Assembly (NCBI GenBank): GCA_003255065.1
Contig: QAOA01003433.1
Coordinates: 70,743-134,742 of the forward strand
Origin: Cercis canadensis
Taxonomy: Eukaryota > Streptophyta > Magnoliopsida > Fabales > Fabaceae
Reading direction: 5' to 3'
Length of the DNA stretch: 64,000 nt
Position numbers and translations under genes: made by a program. Numbering within the stretch: the stretch's first letter is position 1; every line of letters starts with the position of its first letter. Below the pieces are notes generated by a model. The model did not search any database. It was not told where the DNA came from and saw nothing but the letters and a program-made list of their open reading frames with translations. Below are positions 44,615 to 55,011 of this stretch, one piece after another.

Positions 44615-44885
44615 CCGACCTGGGCACTGCGGCGCCTTTGACAAGGTGGCTTTGCTAGTGGTAGGGCGCTATGGCGCCCTGAAGTTGGCGCTGCGGCGCC
44701 ATGGGTTATGGTCCTTCTGTGTTTTGTGTCCGAGACTCGGGCGCTGTGGCGTCCTTGCTTAAGTTTCCCTGGAGTTCAGCGTGAGAGGGCGTTGTGGCGC
44801 CTTTCAGTAGGCACTGTGGCGCCCATGCGTCAGGTTGCTATGAATTGACAGCTGAGGACAGGGCGATGCGGCGCCCATGCTTCTG
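44615..44885. repeat. Internal GGCGCC palindrome array upstream of the env-like leader
   Basis: At least seven units of the same type as in the LTR (for example GGGCGCTATGGCGCCC, GGCGCTGCGGCGCC, GGGCGTTGTGGCGCC). Outside the LTRs this is the only place with this array. It is followed in element orientation by TTTTAAATATTAAAA and then the leader at 44575. Confidence 0.75.
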
Positions 44886-45136
44886 CCCTGTTTTGCGAAT
44901 CCAGCCATTTCAGCTTTAATTGCCTAGCTTTTTGACTCCCAAACTTGTTTCCTCACCTGGTTAAACAAAAATGAGAAGAAAGAGAAGAAAAATAGGTATT
45001 AAGAATACGACAAAAAAATGACAAACAGCTAAAAGATTCTTACTAAGTAAACATAAAAGATAGGGTTCAGAATGATGGGTTGCCTCCCAACAAGCGCTTG
45101 GTTTATAGTCCTCAACCTGACTTTCTCTGAAAAGCA

Positions 45137-46650
45137 TCAACCGAGGGTGGTGAGAGTGATGGATGATTTTGGAAATTCATCCTCGCCATCCACGTAGTGC
45201 TTCAAGCGTTGGCCATTGACCTTGAACTTGCGATCTCCACTTTTGACTTCAATAGCTCCATAGGGAAAAACAGTGTCAACAATGAAAGGACCTGACCATC
45301 GGGACTTCAATTTTCCAGGAAATAACTTAAGACGGGAGTTGAACAGGAGGACTTTTTAACCTGGATTGAATTCACGTTTCTGGATGCGTTTGTCATGCCA
45401 TGTCTTGGTTCTTTCCTTATAGAGCTTGACATTTTCATATGCATCCTGGTGAAATTCATCAAGCTCATTCAATTGAAGCAACCTCTTTTCTCCCGCAACT
45501 TTTTGATCAAAGTTCAATTTCTTGGTGGCTCAGTATGCTTGATGTTCCACTTCAACTGGTAGATGACAAGCCTTTCCGAAAACCAACCAGTATGGTGAGG
45601 TGCCGATAGGTGTCTTGAATGCTGTCCTGTATGCCCATAGTGCATCGTCCAGCTTCCTTGCCCAATCTTTCCTATTGGCATTGACCGTCTTCTCCAGAAT
45701 CCACTTCAACTCCTGGTTAGAAATCTCCACTTGACCACTAGTCTGTGGGTGATAGGCAGTAGCAATCCGATGTTTGACTCCATATTTGGTCAGTAGAGCA
45801 CCAAGGTATTGGTTACAGAAGTGAGTGCCTTTATCACTGATTAGGGCTCTTGGAGTGCCAAACCGAGTGAAGATGTTCTTTTTCAAGAAGTTCACCACCA
45901 CTTTTGAATCATTGGTAGGTGTAGCTATTGCCTCAACCCACTTAGACACGTAATCCACTGCCACCAAAATGTATTGATTGTTGTANATTGGTTACAGAAG
46001 TGAGTGCCTTTATCATTGATTAGGGCTCTTGGAGTGCCAAACCGAGTGAAGATGTTCTTTTTCAAGAAGTTCACCACCACTTTTGAATCATTGGTAGGTG
46101 TAGCTATTGCCTCAACCCACTTAGACACGTAATCCACTGCCACCAAAATGTATTGATTGTTGTAAGAGGAAGGAAAATGACCCATGAAGTCAATTCCCCA
46201 TACATCAAACAACTCCACCTCTAGAATACTGTTTAGTGGCATTTCATGACGACATGAGATGGTGCCTGTTCTTTGGCAACGATCACACACTGAGACGTAG
46301 GCATGAGCATCCTTAAAGATGGTAGGCCAATAAAAGCCAGATTGCAGGATCTTGGCTGCAGTTCGAGTCTCACCATGGTGGCCACCGTAAGGAGATGCAT
46401 GACAATGATGGAGGATACTTTCCATCTCTTCTTCAGGAACATATCGTTGAATGATAGAGTCAAAATAATGTTTGAAGAGGAGTGGCTCATCCCAGTAGTA
46501 ATGCTTGGCCACAGAAAGAAATTTCTTCCTTTGATGGTAGCTTTGATCCGATGGAAGGAGGTTGACAGCTAAGAAGTTAGCTATCACTGAACCATGGTTG
46601 AACTGTGGAAGAAAGAGCAAAGAGTTGCTTATCCGGAAAGGAGTCATCAA
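45137..46650 (-). pseudogene. E1 integrase
   Basis: Minus-strand order: the HHCC zinc domain ([13 protein letters not shown], then VSVCDRCQR, about 46390-46260). The DDE core has first Asp in [10 protein letters not shown] (about 46185), second Asp in [10 protein letters not shown] (about 45830) and Glu in GQVEISNQE (about 45735). The C-terminal part has KRIQKREFNPG and KLKSRWSGPF, ending at TGA 45137. Catalytic residues are all present. Stops: TGA replacing a Trp codon near 45528, and TAA replacing a Gln codon near 45357. The core is written twice because of the N at 45986 (45808-45985 and 45987-46164). Integrase inserts element DNA into the host genome. Confidence 0.85.
45808..46164. other. 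N-flanking duplication (N at 45986)
   Basis: 45808-45985 repeats as 45987-46164; doubles part of the E1 integrase core. Confidence 0.85.
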
Positions 46651-46690
46651 TGGGGACTTCAGTATCCCCTATCTCTTTTGGAGTTTCAAG

Positions 46691-47496
46691 TCAGGAGAGA
46701 TGATCTGCAACTAGGTTCTCAGTGCCTTTCTTGTCTCTAATTTCTAAGTCAAATTCTTGTAAGAGAAGAACCCATCGAATCAATCTTGGTTTAGCATCCT
46801 TCTTCTCCAACAAGTATTTGATGGCAGAGTGATCAGTGAAGATGATTACCTTTGACCCAATGAGATAAGCTTTGAATTTATCGAAGGTGAAGACAACCGC
46901 TAGGAGCTCCTTCTCAGTAGTGGCATAATTCATCTGAGCAAGGTCGAGTGTACGACTGGCATAGTAAATGGCATGTAGCAACTTGTCCCGTCGTTAACCC
47001 AAAACTGCCCCAACTGCATAGTCACTGGCGTCGTACATGAGCTCAAAAGGCAATGACCAATCCGGCGCAATGATGATAGGTGCTGAGGTCAAAGCCTTTT
47101 TCAGATTTTCGAAGGCTTGAAGGCACTCCTTAGTAAACTCAAATGAGACATCCTTCAAGAGAAGGTTGCACAAAGGCTTAGTGATCTTGGAGAAGTCTTT
47201 GATGAACTGTCTATAGAAACCAGCATGTCCCAAGAAACTTCTCACACCTTTAACTGAAGTAGGTGGAGGCAATTTCTCTATGGTAGCAATTTTCGCTCTG
47301 TCCACTTCAAGTCCCTGAGCTGAAACCTTGTGTCCAAGCACAATTCCTTCTTGGACCATAAAGTGGCACTTCTCCCAATTAAGAACCATATTGGTCTCCT
47401 CACATCTTTTCAAAACAACAGATAAATGACTGAGATAGGTGTCAAAAGTAGATCCAAATACAAAGAAGTCGTCCATGAAAACCTTAATATAACGCT
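46691..47496 (-). pseudogene. E1 reverse transcriptase (3' part) and RNase H
   Basis: Continues the RT from the E2 insertion point: YIKVFMDDFFVFG holds the catalytic Asp pair (about 47465), then LSVVLKRCEETNM, the thumb, and SVKGVRSFLGHAGFYR (about 47230). RNase H follows (LMYDASDYAVGAVLG, a TAA at 46994-46996, then [31 protein letters not shown], about 46980-46691). A TGA at 46690 ends the frame where Arg is expected before the integrase. All changes are single transitions. Confidence 0.85.
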
Positions 47497-48918
47497 TGAT
47501 GAACACACTTTTTATACAATAGTTATCCCTCATACTTAGTCTTTTAAACCTCTTTTGGGCTGAATTGAGTAGACTTAGACCTCATTTGATGACCTTGGAT
47601 CCATTTGTGCCTAATTGCAATTTCCAGCAATACTGAGCATTTTATGCTGTCTCTGTGTTTCGTGCATATCTTGAGTTCTGTATGTCTAAAAATTCCGAGT
47701 CATACCTTGTAGAAAAGCTGAGAGAATTGTCTACAACTTTCTTTCAGGGCTCCAAAGCCAATTCGGACGTCCAGAAGGTCATATGCAGCCTGGAAACTAG
47801 AGAAGACATGCTGTCACAGGATCCTGACCTATATGCAGTGTTTGGGCCATAACTTGAGCTGTGAATGTCATATGGACTTGGAACGGGTACCATTGGAAAG
47901 ATAACAGACAAAGCTTAAATTGTTATGAAGACCGGTTTTTACCATATTTTATATTGAAGATGGTCTTATTTGAGGTAGAATTTGGCTGATGGTTCCAGAC
48001 ACTTATTGGCACTTAAATGGGCCTAACTTCCTCATGACAAGTCCAAATGGGCCCAAACCAAAGCCCAATTAAAGCTAAGGTCCATTGGAACAAGTGTGCC
48101 CTAAGGGAAATTTAAGTGTGCATGTAATTTTGGAGGTCTATATCAGCACAAAGGGGCAGCCGAAATTCATATGAAGTCAATTAGATATTTTAGACAGCTT
48201 TTGAACTTTCCTTAGTCTTTAAGTTTTCTCTTTAGATATTTTGTAAGAACTTGGCTTCTCTTGTTCATGGAGGGCTAATTCATCAAATCAATCCAGGTTT
48301 TGGCTGTTCTGATTATTGGTTTTGAGATTATGTGTTGTTGTTATTCATTTAGTTGTTAATCAAGTTCTTCAATCCTCTGAAATATTCTGTTTGAATTGCT
48401 TAATTCGAATTTGGATTTTCATATTCTGTTTGCATGTGATACAAGAGGATTGTATGGTTGATTAATGTTTCTGAGCTTTTGGATGGATTAATTACCTTGG
48501 CTGGATCATGGACTTAGGTAAAACTGGACTTGAATGTTTGCTTAATTCATTTAGTCTTAGTTAAAACCGAATTCTGGTTGCTTAACCAGTGGACATCCAT
48601 AGAACATTGAGAGGCTTCTTGATATGTTTTAAAGGCCAAGAACATGGTTAATAATTGAATGGATCATTGGAAATCAAGGATGGACTAAATCAGAATCAGT
48701 TAAGACTTGAATTTGTTGTTTTCCCTAAAACTTTACCACTTACAATTAATTTCTGTCAAACACTTGAACAAACAAAACCCCCCTGTTGATATGGTTCTTA
48801 ATATGATTCACTAAATAGAACAATCCTTTGGTTCGACTTAGGGCTGCCTTATGCTACAAGTAGCTTAGGTAACCGACCTTAAACTTTAACTAATTTGAGG
48901 AGCCTCGGCAGCTCATCA
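47497..48918 (+). repeat. E2 5' LTR (1,422 bp)
   Basis: Near-identical to 52737-54165 except for a diverged patch around 48345-48460 / 53585-53695. No palindrome array of the E1 type. Confidence 0.9.
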
Positions 48919-49447
48919 AATTTTGGCGCCGTTGCCGGGGATTATTCTAGTTTTGGTCAATCATATTAGGAGTTTACTTTACTGCTAACCCTTCATAAAC
49001 CCCCTTTGTTGTTTTGTCTTGGTAGTTTTTGGTGAAAATGGGTGATTTTAGGCAAATTTTTCAGAAAATTTAGTACGAATGTTTTTGCCTAGAATTATCT
49101 GAGAATTGGAAAATTAAAGGAAAACGTCCTGACAAGAAAAACTCACTACTTTCAGTGAGCCCCACCCTATTTTGGCCAAATTCCATCGTTTAGACCACTT
49201 TTTCAATTTTTTAAGATTTTTTATTTTATTTTCGAGTTTCATTTTTATCTAGTTTTCAAGTTGTGGTGGTCTCATAATTTTTAAAAATATGTAGATACCT
49301 TAATTAGAATTATTTTGTTTTGTTTTTGCCTTTGTTTTGTGCATTTTGTGTGTTTATCTTTGAGTTCAATTCTGTCATTTTTTGTGTGATTTTGTGCTTT
49401 GTTGTGTGTTTTGTTGTTCTGTCACTTTTTTTGGTTCATGGTGCATA

Positions 49448-50626
49448 CTAGGTTCCCCTACTACTAAAAGAGTCAAAGAGGTTGTTGCATCACTTTCTAA
49501 CCAATAGAGGATGGACCATAAACTTGATGAATTGACATCTTTGGTGAGACAATTAGCAGTGGGACAACAAGCACCTGAACCAGTCATGCAACCAATCCAA
49601 TTTTGTGGCATATGTGCTTGCACCTCTCATCCTACGAATGTATGCCCTACACTTCAGGATGATGTTTATGGATTTCAAGATCCCTTTGTAGTTGCAACCG
49701 ATGTCTTTTCTGAAAAATTATCATACCAACCCCAACAGCCTACATATGATTCATCCTTCAACATCTATGACTATGAGTGGAGAGATCATACCAATCTGAC
49801 ATATGGCAATGCAGCGCCTCCACAGCAATATTGACAACCATTTGAGCAGCCTATGCAATAACCAAGTTCAACATACACAGAACCTAAACATTCAATTGAG
49901 GACTTGGTGAAGCAATTGGCAACTCATACAATGCAGTTCCAGCAGAGGACAGAGGCCGCCATACAAAACTTAGATATCCAGATTGGACAATTGGCATCCT
50001 TAACGAGTCAATTGCAAGCCCAAGGTTTTGAGCCTATGCAGCATTCCATGGATGAGCACTCTGTCTTTCACATTGATTTGATTGATGATCTAGTTGGGGA
50101 TGGGTATGATGAGCTCTGTGCTGACTTCCCAGATTTGGTTGGTGTTGATGACTCTGTTCAGTGCAACTCCTGTCCTGATTGTCATGGTGATGTACCTTGT
50201 GCTGTATGTGCTGAGATATCTGCTTTCTTGAGCAATCCTGATTCTATGTGCTACAGTTGTGGTGATTCTGCTTGCCCTGCTTGTTCTAAGATTGCGGCAT
50301 TTTTAGAACAATATGACTCTATCACAGAGGCTGTGGTCATTGATGATCCTGCAGAGTTAGTGGATGTGTATGAGGAGCTATATTTTGAATTCCCTGACTT
50401 TATGGGTATAGAGGATTATGTCTAGCGTCATTCACATGTTGTTTGTGATGGTGATCCGAGCTGTGCTATCTGTGCAGAAATTTCTACATTTTTAAGCAAT
50501 GGCAATCCTGGTGAATCTGCATCTGAATCTGATTCTGGTTCCGGTTCTGATTCTACGGCTTTAGAAGATGACTCTACAGGGGCAACTCAAGGCTTCGTGA
50601 GAATGGTCTTTGACCCTGGTATCTAG
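49448..50626 (+). pseudogene. E2 gag-like ORF with repeated Cys modules
   Basis: One frame with four stops (TAG 49505, TGA 49832, TAA 49859, TAG 50423). In order: KRVKEVVASLSNQ, MDHKLDELTSLVRQLAVGQQ, a zinc knuckle CGICACTSHPTNVC (Cys-x2-Cys-x4-His-x4-Cys), a Tyr/Gln/Pro-rich segment, and DLVKQLATHTMQFQQ, then IQIGQLASLTSQLQ (typical of Athila gag). A region not usual for gag follows: three copies of a Cys-x2-Cys module (CAVCAEISAFLSN, CPACSKIAAFLEQ, CAICAEISTFLSN) alternating with acidic ELCADFPDLVGV / ELYFEFPDFMGI units. The end is a Ser/Asp/Glu-rich tail. Function of the modules is unknown. Confidence 0.65.
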
Positions 50627-50725
50627 ATGTCTTCGTGAGAGTAATCGGAAGATGATACCTTGAGCTTCAGGGGAGTACATTTTCTGATTATATTACTGTA
50701 ATTGTATTCTATTTTCTATTCTGTT

Positions 50726-51300
50726 TTGCTTTAGTCTGTTTCTGTTTCTATTTTTTTGTTACTGTTTTATGTTCATTTTATTTTCAATTTTCTGTTCTTG
50801 ATGTCTGCTTTATCTTACCCCACATGCGTGCGGGAAGTTTGGTCATTTCTTGGACATGCAAGATTCAACCGCCGCAAGTCATTCTATGAGGTAGCTAAAG
50901 AGGACATCATGGAGGAGGTCCATTTGCAAGATGCTATCTACCTTCCCTGATAAGGATGTTTCTTCTCTCTCTTTTACTTTATTTGTCCTTATGTGACTGT
51001 TTGCTANTTGCTTTAGTCTGTTTCTGTTTTTGCTTTTGTTTCTATTTTTTTGTTACTGTTTTATGTTCATTTTATTTTCAATTTTCTGTTCTTGATGTCT
51101 GTTTTATCTTACCCCACATGCGTGCGGGAAGTTTGGTCATTTCTTGGACATGCAGGATTCAATCGCCGCAAGTCATTCTATGAGGTAGCTAAAGAGGACA
51201 TCATGGAGGAGGTCCATTTGCAAGATGCTATCTACCTTCCCTGATAAGGATGTTTCTTCTCTCTCTTTTACTTTATTTGTCCTTATGTGACTGTTTGCTA
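50726..51300. other. N-flanking duplication (N at 51007)
   Basis: 50726-51006 repeats as 51008-51300, with a small indel in a TTTTGTTT tract; doubles the E2 pol scrap. Confidence 0.8.
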
Positions 51301-52022
51301 TTAATTTTCATCTGTTGCTACTTTTTGAAATTTTTACTTTGAGGACAATGTAAAATTTAAGTGTGGGGGAGAGATTTCTGTATAGTTTAGTTTCTTTATT
51401 GTTTTCTGTTTAGTTGATTAGTTGATTAGTTTAGTTGTTGCTGTTCTTGCTGTTTTTTCTGTTTTTGTTGTCATTTTTCTGTTTTAATTACCCTCCAATG
51501 ATGTTGTAGAAATTGTAAAGTTGAAAGTTTAAAGTAATTACATTTCAAGGTTCATAGCATGATTGAATAACTTGTTTTCCATCCTTAATTTTACATGCTT
51601 GATTTTAGATGTTGGATTGATGATTAAGTTTAATAGATACATGCATGCCTTGTGAGATTTTGAACTTTTGATGAATGGATTTAGCAAATGTGCCATTCTT
51701 TTCCTTCTTGTGTGATTTCACTCATGGAATTTGTTAACTCTAGAACTTGCTTGATTCTTTTTTAGGCTACATTTTCATTTGCATACATGAACATGATTGA
51801 GGCATTCTTTCTTGATTTAGCTACTTTGCCAAATAGCCAACCTTGTATTATTTCCTTTTGATTACCCCCATTGAGCCTATTTGCCTATCTTTGATCTTAG
51901 CTCATTATATGTCTATGTACAAAAATACCATGTTGTTACCTTATCTTAGGGAATGGGAGAGCATTGGTTCATTGTCTTGGAGGAGCTCTTATGCTTGTGG
52001 GTAATTAATAGTACAAGTGTGA

Positions 52023-52063
52023 AGGTTGTGAATCCTAATGTGNAGGTTGTGAATTCTAATGTG
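52023..52063. other. Short N-flanking duplication (N at 52043)
   Basis: AGGTTGTGAATCCTAATGTG before the N and the same with one change after it. Confidence 0.7.
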
Positions 52064-52736
52064 CAAAGTATTATGTGAAAGAAAGAAAGAAAGAAAAAAA
52101 GAGCCAATTGGTTCTGAAAAAAAAAAAATCTGAATTGCAAAAAAGGAAAAGGAAAAGAAAAGGAAAGAATATGTGCAAAGGAAGGAGAATATACTTTACA
52201 CACTTGGAATCTGAATCCCTTAAGTGTTCTTTTATTCTCTTTGAGTTTTTACCTTGTGATATTCATTTTGATTCATTCCTTTACCTTTACCTTGGCCTTA
52301 TTACAACCTTAAATAAAGTCCTCTTGATTTGTGTGTGCATTTGTTTGAGTAGTGGAGAAGTAGAAGATAAGCAAGCTTATGGTAGTGCATCTCTTCATGA
52401 GTTTGATTGAGTGAAGTACCTAATTTCTAAACACTTGAGGGATTGAGAGTAAGAGTATATCTTGTGAGGATCTATCATTCTTGACTTTTGCTTTCCAATT
52501 GAAGTTACCTTGTTTGTTGATTTTGGATGAGAAGAAATTTTATTTCATGAATGCTGTGACTTCCTTGAATCTTTAATTGCTCATCTTACTTGTGGTATGA
52601 ACTTTTGCATATCTTAAATATCATTGGGAGGTGATCCTTTAGTTTTTAAATTTGCTTTTGTTTCTTTGTTCTTGTTTTTCTTAGTTTTGGAATTCTAGTT
52701 TGCCCGAGACGTGCAAGAGCTAAGTGTGGGGGAATT

Positions 52737-54165
52737 TGATGAACACACTTTTTATACAATAGTTATCCCTCATACTTAGTCTTTTAAACCTCCTTTGGGC
52801 TGAATTGAGTAGACTTATACCTCATTTGATGACCTTGGATCCATTTGTGCCTAATTGCAATTTCCAGCAATACTGAGCATTTTATGTTGTCTCTGTGTTT
52901 CGTGCATTTCTTGAGTTCTATATGTCTAAAAATTCTGAGTCATACCTTGTAGAAAAGATGAGAGAATTGTCTACAACTTTCTTTCAGGGCTCCAAAGCCA
53001 ATTCGGATGTCCAGAAGGTCATATGCAGCCTGGAAACCATATAAGACATGCTGTCGCAGGATCCTGACCTACATGCAGTGTTTGGGCCATAACTTGAGCT
53101 GTGAATGTCATATGGACTTGAAATGGGTACCATTGGAAAGCTAACAGACAGAGATTAAATTGTTATGAAGACCGGTTTACCATATTTTATATTGAAGATG
53201 GTCTTATTTGCGGTAGAAGTCGGCTGATGGTTCCAGACACCTATTGGCACTTAAATGGGCCTAACTTCCTCATGACAAGTCAAAATGGGCCTAAACTAAA
53301 GCCCAATTAAAGCTAAGGCCCATGGGAACAAGTGTGCCCTAAGGGCAATTTAGGTGTGCATGTAATTTTGGAGGTTTATATCAGCACAAAGGGGCAGCCG
53401 AAATTCATATGAAGTCAATTAGATATTTTAGACAGCTTTTGAACTTTCCTTAGTCTTTAAGTTTTCTCTTTAGATATTTTGTAAGAACTTGGCTTCTCTT
53501 GTTCATGGAGGGTTAATTCATCAAATCAATCTAGGTTTTGGCTGTTCTGATTATTGGTTTTGAGATTATGTGTTGTTGTTATTCATTCAATGATTAATCT
53601 ACTTCTTGCTTCCTCTGGACTATTCTGTTTGAATTGTTAAATTCGAATTTGGATCTTCATCTGTGATTGCTTAATTGCATGTGATTAAAGAGGAACTTAA
53701 AAGGTTGATTAATGTTTCTGAGCTTTTGGATGGATTAATTACCTTGGCTGGATCATGGACTTAGGTAAAACTAGACTTGAATGTTTGTTTAATTCACTTA
53801 GTCTTAGTTAATTCCGAATTCTGGTTGCTTAACCAGTGGACATCCATAGAACATAGAGAGGCTTCTTGATATGTTTTAAAGGCCAAGAACATGGTTAATA
53901 ATTGAATAGATCATTAGAAATCAAGGATTGATCAAAATCAGAATCAGTTAAGGCTTGGATTGGTTGTTTTCCTTTAGGTTACCACTTACAATTAATTTAT
54001 ATTAAACACTTAAACCAAACAAAACCCCCCTGTTTATATGCTTCTTAATATGATTCACTAAATAGAACAATCCTTAGGTTCGACTTAGGGCTGCCTTATG
54101 CTGCAAATAGCTTAGGTAACCGACCTTAAACTTTAACTAATTTGAGGAGCCTCGACAGCTCATCA
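52737..54165 (+). repeat. E2 3' LTR (1,429 bp)
   Basis: Second LTR copy. Its last 458 bp together with the following E1 sequence are written again after the N at 54321. Confidence 0.9.
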
Positions 54166-54779
54166 ACGCTCCACCATATCAGAGAAAATAGACATCATGC
54201 ACCTTTGGAAAGTAGCAGGTGCATTGCACAAGCCAAAGGGCATGCGCCTGAATGCAAAAGTCCCATACGGACAAGTGAAAGTTGTCTTCTCTTGGTCTTC
54301 AGGAGCAATGGAGATCTGATNTTCTTGATATGTTTTAAAGGCCAAGAACATGGTTAATAATTGAATAGATCATTAGAAATCAAGGATTGATCAAAATCAG
54401 AATCAGTTAAGGCTTGGATTGGTTGTTTTCCTTTAGGTTACCACTTACAATTAATTTATATTAAACACTTAAACCAAACAAAACCCCCCTGTTTATATGC
54501 TTCTTAATATGATTCACTAAATAGAACAATCCTTAGGTTCGACTTAGGGCTGCCTTATGCTGCAAATAGCTTAGGTAACCGACCTTAAACTTTAACTAAT
54601 TTGAGGAGCCTCGACAGCTCATCAACGCTCCACTATATCAGAGAAAATAGACATCATGCACCTTTGGAAAGTAGCAGGTGCATTGCACAAGCCAAAGGGC
54701 ATGCGCCTGAATGCAAAAGTCCCATACGGACAAGTGAAAGTTGTCTTCTCTTGGTCTTCAGGAGCAATGGAGATCTGAT
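53863..54779. other. N-flanking duplication (N at 54321)
   Basis: 53863-54320 repeats as 54322-54779, including the E2 LTR end, the target duplication and the start of E1 RT. The longest of the set. Confidence 0.85.
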
Positions 54780-55011
54780 TATACCCAGAATAGCCGTCAA
54801 AGAAGCAATAATAGGCATGACCCGCCAGTCGATCAAACATCTGATCAATGAACCGTAAGGGAAAATGGTCTTTCCTTGTGGCTTTGTTCAACTTCCTGTA
54901 GTCGATGCACACTCGCCACCTAGTGACTGTCCATGTAGGAATGAGCTCATTATTCTCATTCTTGACAACCGTCATCCCACCCTTCTTAGGTACTACCTGC
55001 ACTGGACTCAC
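54622..55011 (-). pseudogene. E1 reverse transcriptase (5' part)
   Basis: Begins after a TGA (Trp codon changed) at 55012: SPVQVVPKKGGMTVV, RVCIDYRKLNKATRKDHFPL, FDGYSGYNQI, PYGTFAFRRMPFGLCNAP and ATFQRCMMSIFSDIVE. It then meets the target duplication at the E2 insertion. Motifs are those of Athila-lineage RT. A shorter copy of the end (54163-54320) is left of the N at 54321. The catalytic FMDD block is on the far side of E2 at 47465. Confidence 0.9.

Larger units (their letters stand above)
50627..52736 (+). other. E2 3' region: pol scrap, second polypurine tract, non-coding
   Basis: At 50813-50880 the plus frame reads TCVREVWSFLGHARFNRR, the motif that in E1 lies between RT and RNase H (SVKGVRSFLGHAGFYR). 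It is followed directly by unrelated codons, so nearly all pol has been deleted. The patch is repeated after the N at 51007. At 51341-51370, GAGGACAATG followed by AAGTGTGGGGGAG gives a second polypurine-like motif 1.37 kb before the 3' LTR. The rest is AT-rich. Confidence 0.6.
47497..54165 (+). mobile_element. Non-autonomous Athila-like element E2
   Basis: LTRs 47497-48918 and 52737-54165, bounded TGATGAAC...GCTCATCA. The primer site TGGCGCCGTTGCCGGGGA (48924-48941) is tRNA-Asp type. A polypurine tract (TAAGTGTGGGGGAAT) lies before the 3' LTR. Only a gag-like ORF and a short pol scrap lie inside; no protease, RT or integrase. It needs proteins from another Athila-type element. Orientation is opposite to its host E1. 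N-duplications at 51007 and 52043 inflate it. Confidence 0.9.
47492..54170. repeat. 5 bp target duplication ACGCT around E2
   Basis: ACGCT at 47492-47496 and at 54166-54170, both within the E1 RT codons. Joining the flanks restores the RT reading order. Confidence 0.92.
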
